Both the position numbers and the translations under genes were made by a program. Below the pieces are notes generated by a model, which did not search any database, was not told where the DNA came from, and saw only the letters and a program-made list of their open reading frames with translations. A stretch of 64,000 bases of DNA from Plutella xylostella (Eukaryota > Arthropoda > Insecta > Lepidoptera > Plutellidae): NCBI RefSeq assembly GCF_932276165.1, contig NC_063998.1, positions 942,501 through 1,006,500 on the forward strand, given 5' to 3'. Positions 34,734 through 44,913 of this stretch are shown here, piece after piece; position 1 is the stretch's first letter; each line of letters starts with the position of its first letter.

Positions 34734-35395
34734 TGGGCACGGGCACGACTTTTTATAATTAATGATTAAATATTAAAAATACTTTCAAATAAAAATAAAT
34801 ATTTTCGTATCACTTACAAAACAATATTACTTACTTAGTATATTTTTAACAAAGTGGCATGTCTTCACTTTAATTCTTTCGAGTACTATGTTAAAATTTC
34901 ATGTCATTGTCCGTAGAACGCCCCGCATACCTCAACCCCCCCTCACTAGATTTGACAGATTCTGATTTTCTTCCAGCTTTAGTGACAGCCTTAATAAATC
35001 TAAATTAAGAGCGTGCCAACTGTAAAATATTAAAAAAAAAATCTTAATCTGTATTTTTTATATTACTAGTAATGTTAATAGTAAGTAGGTAAGGATACAA
35101 AACTGCTACAAACATAAGACATTAAAAAAATATAGTCGGACGAGAGAAAAAAGAGTTAATTGTATAAAATATGCTAAAAAATATCCACCAAAATAGCAGA
35201 ATCCAAGGTGATTTTACGTGTTACAGCAATAATATGCGTTACTGATATATTATTCAAGACACTCCGCGCCGGCACTGAGATTTACGGCGCTGCCGCGTTT
35301 TTCTGTGAATTTTCAGGGTATTTTGTTTATTGTCGTAACCACGAGAGAAAACTGTGCGTGAAAAGCATGCATAGGTAAAATAAAGTTTAATTCTT
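34734..35395. other. non-coding, no feature seen
   Basis: No supportable feature. Confidence 0.4.
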
Positions 35396-35466
35396 CTTCG
35401 AAGGAAAAATGGAAGGCCTTTGCCCAGCAGTGGGAAAATAAAAAGGCTAATTAAAAAAAAAAAAAA
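35396..35466 (+). mobile_element. RTE-type LINE 3' end
   Basis: It contains GGAAGGCCTTTGCCCAGCAG TGGGA followed by GGCTAATT and a poly-A run. This is the conserved end of lepidopteran RTE elements (AFAQQW at the protein level). Only the last 70 bp are present. Confidence 0.65.
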
Positions 35467-36132
35467 CTTCTTAGCGTTGATGTGGTAAACACTAGGACAG
35501 AACTAAGGTAGGCCACCATGGTTAGAGGATTCTGGTCAGTTACCCCGACTGCCCAGGGTACGCCAGACGACCATTGATTTATCAGGTAACACCATAGAAT
35601 AACGCGGACTAGGTACAAACAAACAAATAAAATAACATTAATTGTATCCGTTTGTACCGATAATTATATTGTTTTTCACTGTCAAAGAAAGGAAGTTCAC
35701 TTAAAATTTCCTGTTCAATCATTATTTCCTAAGAACAGATAGTATATTTTTATACTTGAAATATTAGTAGTTAGTTTTTTCTAGGAAACTCCTGCGTTTT
35801 TATTTTTCATAGATTTATCTGGCTGATTTTTTCATTTGTCAGATAAATGTTCTCTGGCAAATAAAATTGTTGCTTTCACTGTCTAATACGATAATAAGAA
35901 GCGACAGCATCAGAATTATTCCCCAAGAAATTATTATTCTCTAAGAAGAAACATAACCACTATCTGTGGGTCGACTTCATTGATGATCACGTCATGCGAA
36001 GCAATGTGTACATTTCTTAGAAAATATAATAATATGTGCGGCTGTTGGCCTAAGCTTTTAAATATAACAATATTAATTAAGTAGGTATCTCAGTTTTCAA
36101 ACGAATTTATAGGACATCACAGATTTATATTA
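35467..36132. other. non-coding, no feature seen
   Basis: Host-side sequence to the left of the Helitron. No supportable feature. Confidence 0.4.
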
Positions 36133-36218
36133 TCCTAACTAATATTATAAATGCAAAAGTAAATGAGTCTGTCTGTCTGTTACTCTTTCACACCAAAACT
36201 ACTGAACGGATTCGAATA

Positions 36219-36955
36219 AAACAAACTTTTTAACAAAAAAAAAACCGACTTCAAAAAAACAAAAAGATGAACACTAAAAAGCGAAAAATAAAGACTAAAT
36301 ATTTCTTGTCGTAACCTGTTAGGTACCTATTAATTTAAGTAAAATAGAATATTTCCACTATCGACTTATCTGCTTGATGTCGGTGCCAAGCCGAATACCT
36401 AGATAGGTAGAATAAATATACACACGCCAATGCACTATAATAATATGGAAGTATCCACAATCATCTTCTTCCCGCGCACGAGACATACTTACATAAGTAC
36501 CTACCTAACGCTTGCGCCGGTGTGGGGCTGGTTCTGAGCAACGCAACCCAAACGGGCAGACACGTGCGGGCAGACGCTGTCAACGGACGTCCCGAATTAT
36601 GAAAAAATCGATGCTTACGTTACGTTGTTGATAAATTTCTATGCTAAGTTGAATGTTAGTCTTTGATAGTTTACAAAATTAGTAGTAGATATTTCATTAG
36701 ATTTATATTCCACTTTTAATTTTATTTTGCTGTAGGTATACATGTATCGCTTAGTACCTATTAAGTAGGTGTTATATTTCGAGCTTGGCACCGACTTCGA
36801 ACAGATAAGTCGATAGTGGAAATATTCTATTTTACTTAAATTAATAGGTACCTAACAGGTTACGACAAGAAATATTTAGTCTTTATTTTTCGCTTTTTAG
36901 TGTTCATCTTTTTGTTTTTTTGAAGTCGGTTTTTTTTTTGTTAAAAAGTTTGTTT
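36219..36955. repeat. 173-bp inverted repeat in the Helitron leader
   Basis: The left arm 36,219-36,391 and right arm 36,783-36,955 are nearly perfect reverse complements; mismatches cluster at the inner end. The outer end reads AAACAAACTTTTTAACAAAA and includes AACCGACTTCAAAAAAA. The spacer of about 390 bp has no ORF. A third AACCGACTTC block (reverse strand) lies near the Helitron 3' end at about 44,811-44,826. It could be a fold-back element inserted in the leader or a built-in structure of this Helitron family. Confidence 0.85.
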
Positions 36956-37234
36956 ATTTTTTGCTTTTTAGTGCTAGTAATTAAGTTTAGAATTAATAGA
37001 TTAGTTTAGTCATAAGTAAAGTATAGGTACTTGTAAGTATATTAATAAAGTTTAAAAAGTTTGTTCTGTTTGCTGTTTTGTGATAGTCATTAAGTTTATA
37101 ATGAATAGTTTTTTGTTAGATAAGCGTAGTTATAAGTAAAGTTAGTATAGGTACGTGCAAAATAAATATTTTTTTAAAGTTTGTTTGTTGAAGGTTTTTT
37201 TAACAAAGTTTTGTTTGTATCATAAGTAGAAATT

Positions 37235-40200
37235 ATGGGGAGACCAACCAAAAATGCAGCCCGCATGAAAGCAAGCAGAAAAATGGAGGATAAAGTTAAA
37301 AAGAAGGAACGCTTATCCAAAAATTTAAAGCGAAATGCTGCATCGCGTTCTCAAGAATCGCAACATACTCGTGAGGCAAGATTGTCTCAGATGAGAAATT
37401 ATATGCGCTCTCGATTATCACAAGAGATGACTGAACAGCGTGAACATCGATTGAGCGTTATTTGTGACCGTTTGAGTAACGAAACTCCGGAGCAACGTGA
37501 ACATCGACTCGATGTTATCAATGAACGTTTGAGTAACGAAACTCCGGAGCAACGCGAGCATCGACTCAATGTTATCAATCAACGTTTGAGTAACGAAACT
37601 CCGGAGGAACGTGAACATCGACTCAATGTTATCCATCAACGTTTGAGTAACGAAACTCCGGAGCAACGCGAACATCGACTCGGCATTATTCACGAACGGT
37701 TGAGTAACGAAACTCCCGAACAACGCACTGAAAGGCTAACTTCAATGAGACAGCGTAATCTTGAGAACAGTCGAATTGAAACGGAAGAGCAAAGAAGAGA
37801 ACGCTTGGAGAATATGCGTGAAACTTCCCGCAGAAATAGATTCCTGGGGGAAAATAATTTTCTATCTGCCATCAACGAATTTGCTGATGTTCCATGTGGT
37901 ATATGTAGAAAATTATTATATCCTAAGCAGAGATGCTATCTTGACACATCATGCAGACAAGATTTACTGCCTAGTGAATTAGTAGAAATGAATAATATTG
38001 TGACATGTTCGCGATGCTCTACCAGCGTGAGGAAACGTAAAGTGCCTTCCAAAGCATATTGGAACAAAATGGACGTTACACCAATACCACCAGAAATAGC
38101 TAGTTTGTCAGATGTAGAACAACGCTTACTAACAAGAATAATTCCGTTTCTAAAAATTATTAAGGTACAAAATAGGTTCAGTCAAAATTGGTGTAAAGGA
38201 CAAGTGGTTTTATTTGCACAAGACGTTGTAGAAATTGCTGAGCAATTACCACTTCCTCTCTGCAATGCAGGATTGGTTGTTGTAGTAGAAACTCGGGAGA
38301 ACTTGCAACAACACAGAGAGTTTAATTTAAACATTGAAAGAGTAAAGACTGCGTTACAATGGCTACTATTACATAACAACCTATATCAAGACGTCATACC
38401 AAACTTTGCTAGTATATTAGACAACGATATTTCACAGATATTTCAGGTTGCTGAATTTCATGATGATGATAGCAATGGCAACCAAGTGCAGACTGATAGG
38501 GCTCAGCAAATCACTGTACAGCAGATACAATCAAATCAACCCAGCAGGCTTGTACACATAAATAATGATGTATCTATTTTACGTGGTTCTTTTCACCAAG
38601 GTAATGACAGATTTAGCATAGACTCTCGTGGAAGGCAGTGTACTGGTATCGCAGCAACTGCTTCTGTCGCCTTTTCATTATCAGATGCAAATACATGGAC
38701 GGTGAGTGATGTCGACTATATATTGATAGTTGGAGATACATACTATCATGAATGCATTTTAGCACGACAAAATCCCAATGCTGGAGAACAAAACGTTGAA
38801 TATTTAGCGTTGAGAGAACTCCTGCCACGGTTGTTGTTTAATGGGCATTGGGTGAATGTTAATGTTCAGAATAATGTCTCGATTGATGGGCATATTGATA
38901 AAGATCAGAGCGAGGAAGGATTCCCAAATTTAAAAAATGCCTTGGCTTGTTTTTTTAGGGATCACCAATGTGGAATTCTTACAAGCAATTCAGTTTCTGT
39001 GGCTATTGCTTGCCAAAGCATATCGGGCAATACATATTATTGGTTATTTGATTCTCATGCTCGGGGGCCAAAGGGTTACAAAGCGTCATCCAGAGGGACT
39101 GCGTGTTGCATGCGCTTTGTCAACATAGATGAATTATTCGCAATCCTACGTCGCAATTTAAAGGTAAATAAAGGTGATGATCGTTTTTTCAACACATACT
39201 GCATTACACCGATTTCAATTTGCATCGACGAGAATCAAGCAGAGCAAGTAGTTGCTTCTCAAGCATCACACCACGAATCATTACATGATCCACCCTGTAA
39301 TAATTTGGACGCACCTTCTGTGGTGGAATACGTCGTAACGCAAGAGTCATTTATTTTCGGATGCTCCCCTCAAGGCCCTGTCAATATATCCCCTGTAGAT
39401 ACGTTCCAAGATACACCTATATCTATTGGCACCGACAAGAGAGAAGCAGTGCAAGAGGTTGCTTCTCATTCATCACCCGTAGTGGAACACGATGTCATTC
39501 AAGAGTCACTTGTTTATACCTGTTCCTTTCAAGGTCCTATCCCTGTATCATCTGATGATACTACAACTACACATGAAAACCAGGTTATTCAACAATGCCC
39601 AGACACTTCCCAAGATATTGTGTTGCCTCCATATCCTATTCCGAGTGTGTCGAATAATTCCACAACCCCGATAACGCATCTACGATTACATACAACTAAT
39701 TTAGAAAAACGAGTAATTTGTTCGACAAGTTTACTTTATTCTATTGACGAAGACGTACCGACTTTGGATACCATTGTTAACGCTAATAATGGACATAATT
39801 TAGATGATCCACTCCGAGTTGTTGATGTCCAAAGAAAAACTGCACCACCGCTTAACATTGAACGAGAAAAAAGGATGGAAGAACTTTGTTGGTATTTTCT
39901 TTACCCCGATGGTAGAAACGGTTTTGGTGAAGATAGAGATATCAGTATAACTGCTCTTGATTATTTCCAAGCTCGAATTATGAGCAACGATCCTCGATTC
40001 CAAAGAAACGACTATTTATTCTTTGCTCTGTCTGTGGTTGAATATTTTAGAGCTAAGGCAAGTGTTTCCGTTTCATGTAGAATGAAACAAGGTGAACATA
40101 CACCTCAAGGTCTCGTCGATAATATGCACCTAACGATGAGAAATATCAGAGGCTCGGCTGCATACTGGAAAAGATGTTGCTCTGAGTTAATTGCTATGGT

Positions 40201-43200
40201 GCGGAGTCTTGGCCCTCCAACTTGGTTTGTAACATTTTCATGTAACGATCTGAACTGGCCAGACATGATCAAAGCATTACTCATAGCAGATGGACGCCCT
40301 GATGCAATGCCTGACGCTGTCGAAGACATTCCCTTTGATGAACGACTCGAACTTGTACAAAAATACCCAGTTGTTGTAGCGAGACAGTTCACACTTAGGG
40401 TAAACGCATTAATGAGATTTTTAAAAATGAATGCCGACTGTTTAGGAGGATCTATTACAGATTTTTGGCACAGAATAGAATTCCAGAACAGAGGGAGCCC
40501 CCATTTACATATGCTTTTGTGGTGTAATACTGTACCAGATTTTGATAGTCCTGAAGGGCTTAGAATAATCGATCAGGTCGTGTCATGCTCACTTAACGGT
40601 GATAATACTGAGCTGGTTAAAAGGTTGCAAATTCACAAACATTCCACAACATGCTATAAAGATAGAAATACTGGTGTGTGTCGTTTTGGATTTCCGAGGC
40701 CTACAAGTGATACAACGACCTGCTTAGAACCTGATGACGCCCTTCGTAATAATGGGCGTTTTTGTATACTGCAGAGAAATGCAGACGAAGTTATGGTTAA
40801 CAACTATAACACAGTTCTTCTAAAAATTTGGGGAGCAAACATGGATATACAACCTTGTGGAAATGTAACAGCTGTTGCATATTATATTGCCAAATATGCA
40901 AGCAAATGTGAACCCAGTGATTGTGGCGATGTTGTGAGGGAAGCGGTTCAGAAAGCAAAACGGCAAAGTAATGATGTATGGAAGCAATTGTTTTCGGTTT
41001 CTATGGCGATCCTTGGACAACGCTTAGTTAGTGCACCAGAAGCGGCTTATCGTCTCTGCCACTTGCCTCTAAAGATGTGTTCTCGAAAAACAGTCTTCGT
41101 CAATAGCTGTCGTCCGGAACAACGTTACAGACTATTACGATTTGGTGAAGATGAAACATCGATTTTCAACAACATATTCGATCGCTACCAGCAACGACCA
41201 AACGAATTAGAAGAGGTAAGTTTGGCTGAATTTTCGGTTCGTTACGAAACTGTTTCGAGTACAGTGTGGACCGATGATGACGGTGACATTGAGCTAAGAG
41301 ATCAGGAGAACGAACACCCACGTTACATAAAACTACTGGATCAGACCAGAATGAGAATCAGGAATCAGGCCGCAGTTTTGCGCACTCGGTACTATACCCT
41401 GAATAGTGACCGAGAAGGGTTTTTTTACAATCTGGTTGTGTGTCACATCCCTTTTCGCAATGAAAGTGAACTCATGGAAGAAGGCGAAACAGCTGAAGCT
41501 TGTTTCTTACGCCGACAATCAGAGTTAAGGCCTCTTTTACATAATTTATCCGTGGAGCAGTTTGCCCATGCTGAGCAAATTATACAACAAGCTCTTGTTC
41601 AAGCTGTAGCACTAAACACTGTGAACGATGACAGAAGCACCAACGACCCTAGAGAACATAATATAAACATATACGCCGAGGACCAGATCAATGTATATGC
41701 AGATCAAGATGATTTTATCGACAATAATGATTCCACTGCTATGCCCGATGAAGTTTTTGTAAATGGAATCAGAAGCCTCAATGTTCAACAAAAAGATTTA
41801 TTGAAACAGGTGTCAGATTCCATTGATAAAGATATCAGGTTAGATGAAAATCAGCAGCCTTTGTTATTATTTATCACGGGTGGAGCTGGTAGCGGGAAAT
41901 CATTTATATTAAAATTAATTGTTGAGCATATTAAACGCTGCTATGCTCCCACGGTGGACGTGCTGTTGAAACCAAATTTTGTTGAAGTGGCGTCTTTGAC
42001 GGGTGTTGCAGCGCGCCAAATTTCTGGTCGAACGCTTCACTCGGTATTTTCACTTCCTATTGAAAAGACCACTACGATGACTTATCGTAAAATGAGTGGA
42101 CAGCCATTGGAACGGGAAAGACGGAAGTGGCGTTACATAAAATGGTTAGTGATTGACGAAATATCGATGGTGTCGTATGAAAATTTGCGTATAATCCATT
42201 TACGCCTGCAGGAGTTCAAAAACAATCATTTATTGTTTGGAGGTGTAAATGTATTGTTATTTGGCGACATAATGCAGTTACCGCCAGTTAAAGGGCATTG
42301 GTGCTTCGATCAACCTTTGTGGTCAAACGCAGAAATACATTTATGGCAACAGTTCTCCTTCTGCGAACTCACCATCAACATGCGTCAAAGTAGCGACGAG
42401 GAATTCGTGGATTTATTAAATAATTTGCGATTCGGTGAGCTCACAATCTCACAATTGCAACTTTTGTGTGAAAGACGGCGAGTTGAACAGGTTGGTGATT
42501 TCGCGGATGGCGCTGCAGTTAGAATTTTTCCTACCATCAGATTGGTAGATGAATATAACTGTAAAATGACGGATCAATTATTACAGTCCAGTCGCGTTTA
42601 CACCATGCACGCTGCCGATGAGTCTCGAGAGGCTGCAACGTACGGAAAACGGCCACCATGTAACGTAATTCCTGCTGACGTTAATAACTGTGGTGGTTTG
42701 TTGCACGTACTAAAACTGGGAAAAGGATCCAGGGTAATGTTAAGGCGCAACATATCAGTTACTGAGGGTCTCGTGAACGGTGCGATGGGAATCATTTGCA
42801 AGTTTAAGTGGCCGGCCCTTCGTCGCGATCAGTTAGAAGCAGGTGAGTTGCCTGATGCAGTTTACGTTAAATTTGACGATGAGACCATTGGCATCAAAGT
42901 GAAAGACAGTGAAGGCTTAGTGGCAATAGCTCCTTCAACAGCAACATTCCAAGCTAACAAGGGCTACGGGGATGTAGAAAGAAGAATGCTACCGTTAATC
43001 TTGAGTTGGGCTGTAACTGTTCATAAGCTTCAAGGTACCACCTTAAATAAAGCTGTAATTGACTTGGGAAAGAAAAACTTTGCCAAAGGCCAAGTGTATG
43101 TTGCCCTTAGCCGGGTGAAGACATTAGAAGGTATTGCACTTTGTGATTTAGAACCAAGAAAATTACTTACTAGACCACATGACGAAAAAGCACTACGAGA

Positions 43201-43237
43201 AATGGAAAGATTAAGACGATTAAAAGAAGTAATTTAA
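37235..43237 (+). CDS. Helitron Rep/helicase transposase (RepHel) with cysteine-protease-like domain
   Basis: One uninterrupted 2,000-residue frame. This protein would nick and join DNA strands and unwind the element during rolling-circle transposition. Domains in order: a basic N-terminus with five to six tandem 19-residue LSNETPEQREHRL units (about 66-165); a Cys-rich part (CGIC at about 220, CSRC at about 258) followed by the region usual in Helitron N-termini (LSDVEQRLLTRI); a protease-like domain with C469 (GRQCTG) and D606-S607-H608 (WLFDSH); the HUH nuclease with H1090 and H1092 (RGSPHLHMLLW) and tyrosines Y1217 and Y1221 (YIAKYASK); and a Pif1-type SF1 helicase with Walker A K1555 (GGAGSGKS), Walker B DE at 1641-1642 (VIDEIS), GDIMQLPPV, NMRQ, VTVHKLQGTTL and YVALSRVK. 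All expected catalytic residues are present. The start ATG is the first in the frame and follows the leader; no intron is needed. Confidence 0.93.
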   Translation: MGRPTKNAARMKASRKMEDKVKKKERLSKNLKRNAASRSQESQHTREARLSQMRNYMRSRLSQEMTEQREHRLSVICDRLSNETPEQREHRLDVINERLSNETPEQREHRLNVINQRLSNETPEEREHRLNVIHQRLSNETPEQREHRLGIIHERLSNETPEQRTERLTSMRQRNLENSRIETEEQRRERLENMRETSRRNRFLGENNFLSAINEFADVPCGICRKLLYPKQRCYLDTSCRQDLLPSELVEMNNIVTCSRCSTSVRKRKVPSKAYWNKMDVTPIPPEIASLSDVEQRLLTRIIPFLKIIKVQNRFSQNWCKGQVVLFAQDVVEIAEQLPLPLCNAGLVVVVETRENLQQHREFNLNIERVKTALQWLLLHNNLYQDVIPNFASILDNDISQIFQVAEFHDDDSNGNQVQTDRAQQITVQQIQSNQPSRLVHINNDVSILRGSFHQGNDRFSIDSRGRQCTGIAATASVAFSLSDANTWTVSDVDYILIVGDTYYHECILARQNPNAGEQNVEYLALRELLPRLLFNGHWVNVNVQNNVSIDGHIDKDQSEEGFPNLKNALACFFRDHQCGILTSNSVSVAIACQSISGNTYYWLFDSHARGPKGYKASSRGTACCMRFVNIDELFAILRRNLKVNKGDDRFFNTYCITPISICIDENQAEQVVASQASHHESLHDPPCNNLDAPSVVEYVVTQESFIFGCSPQGPVNISPVDTFQDTPISIGTDKREAVQEVASHSSPVVEHDVIQESLVYTCSFQGPIPVSSDDTTTTHENQVIQQCPDTSQDIVLPPYPIPSVSNNSTTPITHLRLHTTNLEKRVICSTSLLYSIDEDVPTLDTIVNANNGHNLDDPLRVVDVQRKTAPPLNIEREKRMEELCWYFLYPDGRNGFGEDRDISITALDYFQARIMSNDPRFQRNDYLFFALSVVEYFRAKASVSVSCRMKQGEHTPQGLVDNMHLTMRNIRGSAAYWKRCCSELIAMVRSLGPPTWFVTFSCNDLNWPDMIKALLIADGRPDAMPDAVEDIPFDERLELVQKYPVVVARQFTLRVNALMRFLKMNADCLGGSITDFWHRIEFQNRGSPHLHMLLWCNTVPDFDSPEGLRIIDQVVSCSLNGDNTELVKRLQIHKHSTTCYKDRNTGVCRFGFPRPTSDTTTCLEPDDALRNNGRFCILQRNADEVMVNNYNTVLLKIWGANMDIQPCGNVTAVAYYIAKYASKCEPSDCGDVVREAVQKAKRQSNDVWKQLFSVSMAILGQRLVSAPEAAYRLCHLPLKMCSRKTVFVNSCRPEQRYRLLRFGEDETSIFNNIFDRYQQRPNELEEVSLAEFSVRYETVSSTVWTDDDGDIELRDQENEHPRYIKLLDQTRMRIRNQAAVLRTRYYTLNSDREGFFYNLVVCHIPFRNESELMEEGETAEACFLRRQSELRPLLHNLSVEQFAHAEQIIQQALVQAVALNTVNDDRSTNDPREHNINIYAEDQINVYADQDDFIDNNDSTAMPDEVFVNGIRSLNVQQKDLLKQVSDSIDKDIRLDENQQPLLLFITGGAGSGKSFILKLIVEHIKRCYAPTVDVLLKPNFVEVASLTGVAARQISGRTLHSVFSLPIEKTTTMTYRKMSGQPLERERRKWRYIKWLVIDEISMVSYENLRIIHLRLQEFKNNHLLFGGVNVLLFGDIMQLPPVKGHWCFDQPLWSNAEIHLWQQFSFCELTINMRQSSDEEFVDLLNNLRFGELTISQLQLLCERRRVEQVGDFADGAAVRIFPTIRLVDEYNCKMTDQLLQSSRVYTMHAADESREAATYGKRPPCNVIPADVNNCGGLLHVLKLGKGSRVMLRRNISVTEGLVNGAMGIICKFKWPALRRDQLEAGELPDAVYVKFDDETIGIKVKDSEGLVAIAPSTATFQANKGYGDVERRMLPLILSWAVTVHKLQGTTLNKAVIDLGKKNFAKGQVYVALSRVKTLEGIALCDLEPRKLLTRPHDEKALREMERLRRLKEVI
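37436..37731 (+). repeat. 57-bp tandem repeats inside the Helitron ORF
   Basis: Five near-identical units and a partial sixth encode (E)QREHRLxVIxxRLSNETPE. Units differ mainly at the variable positions of VI(C/N/H)(D/E/Q)R. The array keeps the reading frame and is predicted helical and highly charged. The antisense frame over it is a shadow. Confidence 0.9.
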
Positions 43238-43635
43238 GGCCCGAGTTCACAATACCCTACCCTACCCTTCTTACCTTTTAAACCTTCCCTGGATTCCACG
43301 AACATTTCAATACCAAAATTAGCCAAATCGGTTCCACCGTTCTCGAGTTTTAAGCAGACTAACGATCATCAATTCATTTTTATTTAGGTATATATATATA
43401 ACACGATTAAAGCTTTCAAAGCCGTTAATGCCGTATATATAACACATAATTATAGGTAATTCGACAGGCACCTAACCTAACCTAAGTAAATTGTCTTCAA
43501 ATTTATAGTAGGTACTTAGGTAATAATTTTTTTCTATAAAATTAATCGTAAAGTAAAAGATAAGTCAAATCGTGTATCAACACATAATAATATTATGTTA
43601 TAATTGATGCGAATGATATCAATAAGTCCTACTCC
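43238..43635. other. Helitron region downstream of the ORF
   Basis: Non-coding, AT-rich sequence between the transposase stop codon and the SINE. Nothing further is identified. Confidence 0.4.
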
Positions 43636-43849
43636 TAGTGTAGTGGTTAGTGACCCTGACTGCTATGCCTAATGTCCCGGGTTCGATCCCCGGCCGGGTA
43701 TATATTTGTTTAAAGACAGATGTTTGATATTTGTACTCGGGTCTTCTTCTGCGATGAAAAATCAGCTCTCCGTTACCCATATTATAATTATCTGTCTAGT
43801 TTGGGGTCAGATGGCCGTGTGTGAGATGTCCCCACATATTATTATTATT
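43636..43849 (+). mobile_element. SINE family B nested in the Helitron
   Basis: The tRNA-like head (TAGTGGTTAGTGACC; GGTTCGATCCC) lacks its first bases. The tail runs through AGTTTGGGGTCAGATGGCCG and GAGATGTCCCCACATATT with (ATT)n. It lies downstream of the transposase stop and well inside the Helitron's 3' end, so the Helitron was there first. Confidence 0.8.
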
Positions 43850-44913
43850 GCTTTCAATCAGTAAAGTCCAAACAAAGTTGCTGCTTATCGTTGAGGGGTT
43901 CCCCCTGAATGCCTTTTGTTTCCATTATTAAATCAAATTGTTATGATAAAATATAATAACTATATTTAGGTTCTGTGCTCCCTCCCTAGATGGCACTGCG
44001 AGCGTTAATTCTACATCGCGGTATGGTTGTATTTCTGGATTGGCTCTTATTTCACAATACTGTTATAAACCGTGGTACGCGTCGCGGCATTAGGTTTTAT
44101 TCAGCACATTACATTACATACCCAAATTAGTGTATGTTATTCCTGCTAGGCTAAGTAGGCTAGACCACTTAATATTAAATTTAAGTCTTACTACTAGGTA
44201 TTCTATACGACATCTTTACGTCCGAACACGTTAACAAATTCTTCATCGCGGTATTAAGATTTTTTCTGCACTATATATAGGCAAATTAGTATTTGCTACC
44301 AGTTTCGTCAATTCATACTAGAAATTATTAAAGTTATGACTGTTGTTACTTCCGTAATTTTAATACCTGGTATATTTTTGAAGTTAATAGAATTGGTTTC
44401 AAGCTGCAATAAGTCCTACTAGCTAGTCTATACGAGTCATTTACGTCCAAACATGGTGTAGTTGCTGCTTACCGTTGAGGAGTTCTCTTGACTGGCTTCC
44501 GTTTCCATCATCAGATCAGCTCCAGGTCACCATCATATTTTTTTGTTATACGAACTATATTTAAGTTCTAAATTTCATTAGAATCGGTTAATTGGTGCTC
44601 AAATTGGAAATTCATACCCTGTTTTTACCCTTTTTCCCACCCTTAGGGTTGGAATAAAATTCTGAAAAAAAAATGGGACCACCCCTGAGATAAGCCCAGA
44701 ATATCAAAAAAAGAATTATCAAAATCGGTCCGTAAACGACGAAGTAATCGTTGAACATACATAAAAAAAAAAAAAAAAAATACATACAGTCGAATTGAGA
44801 ACCTCCTCCTTTTTTCGAAGTCGGTTAAAAATTTGGTATACATACGATTTTTTATCCTGGAATTCCCACGGGAAAACTTTTTAAGACGAAGCGAAGCGCG
44901 CGGGCACAGCTAG

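Larger units (their letters stand above)
36133..44913 (+). mobile_element. autonomous Helitron, 8,781 bp, apparently complete
   Basis: A rolling-circle DNA transposon. The 5' end is TCCTAACTAATATTATAAAT, preceded by A; the 3' end is a GC-rich segment (GCGAAGCGCGCGGGCACAG) then CTAG, followed by T. These are the canonical TC...CTRR ends with insertion between A and T and no target duplication. Inside are a leader with a long inverted repeat (36,219-36,955), one intact 2,000-codon Rep/helicase ORF, a SINE inserted at about 43,636-43,849, and a 3' region with AGAACCTCCTCCTTTTTTCG before the end. Short Helitrons at 21,967 and 23,083 share both ends. The intact ORF and intact termini mean it is young and could be functional. 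Confidence 0.9.
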
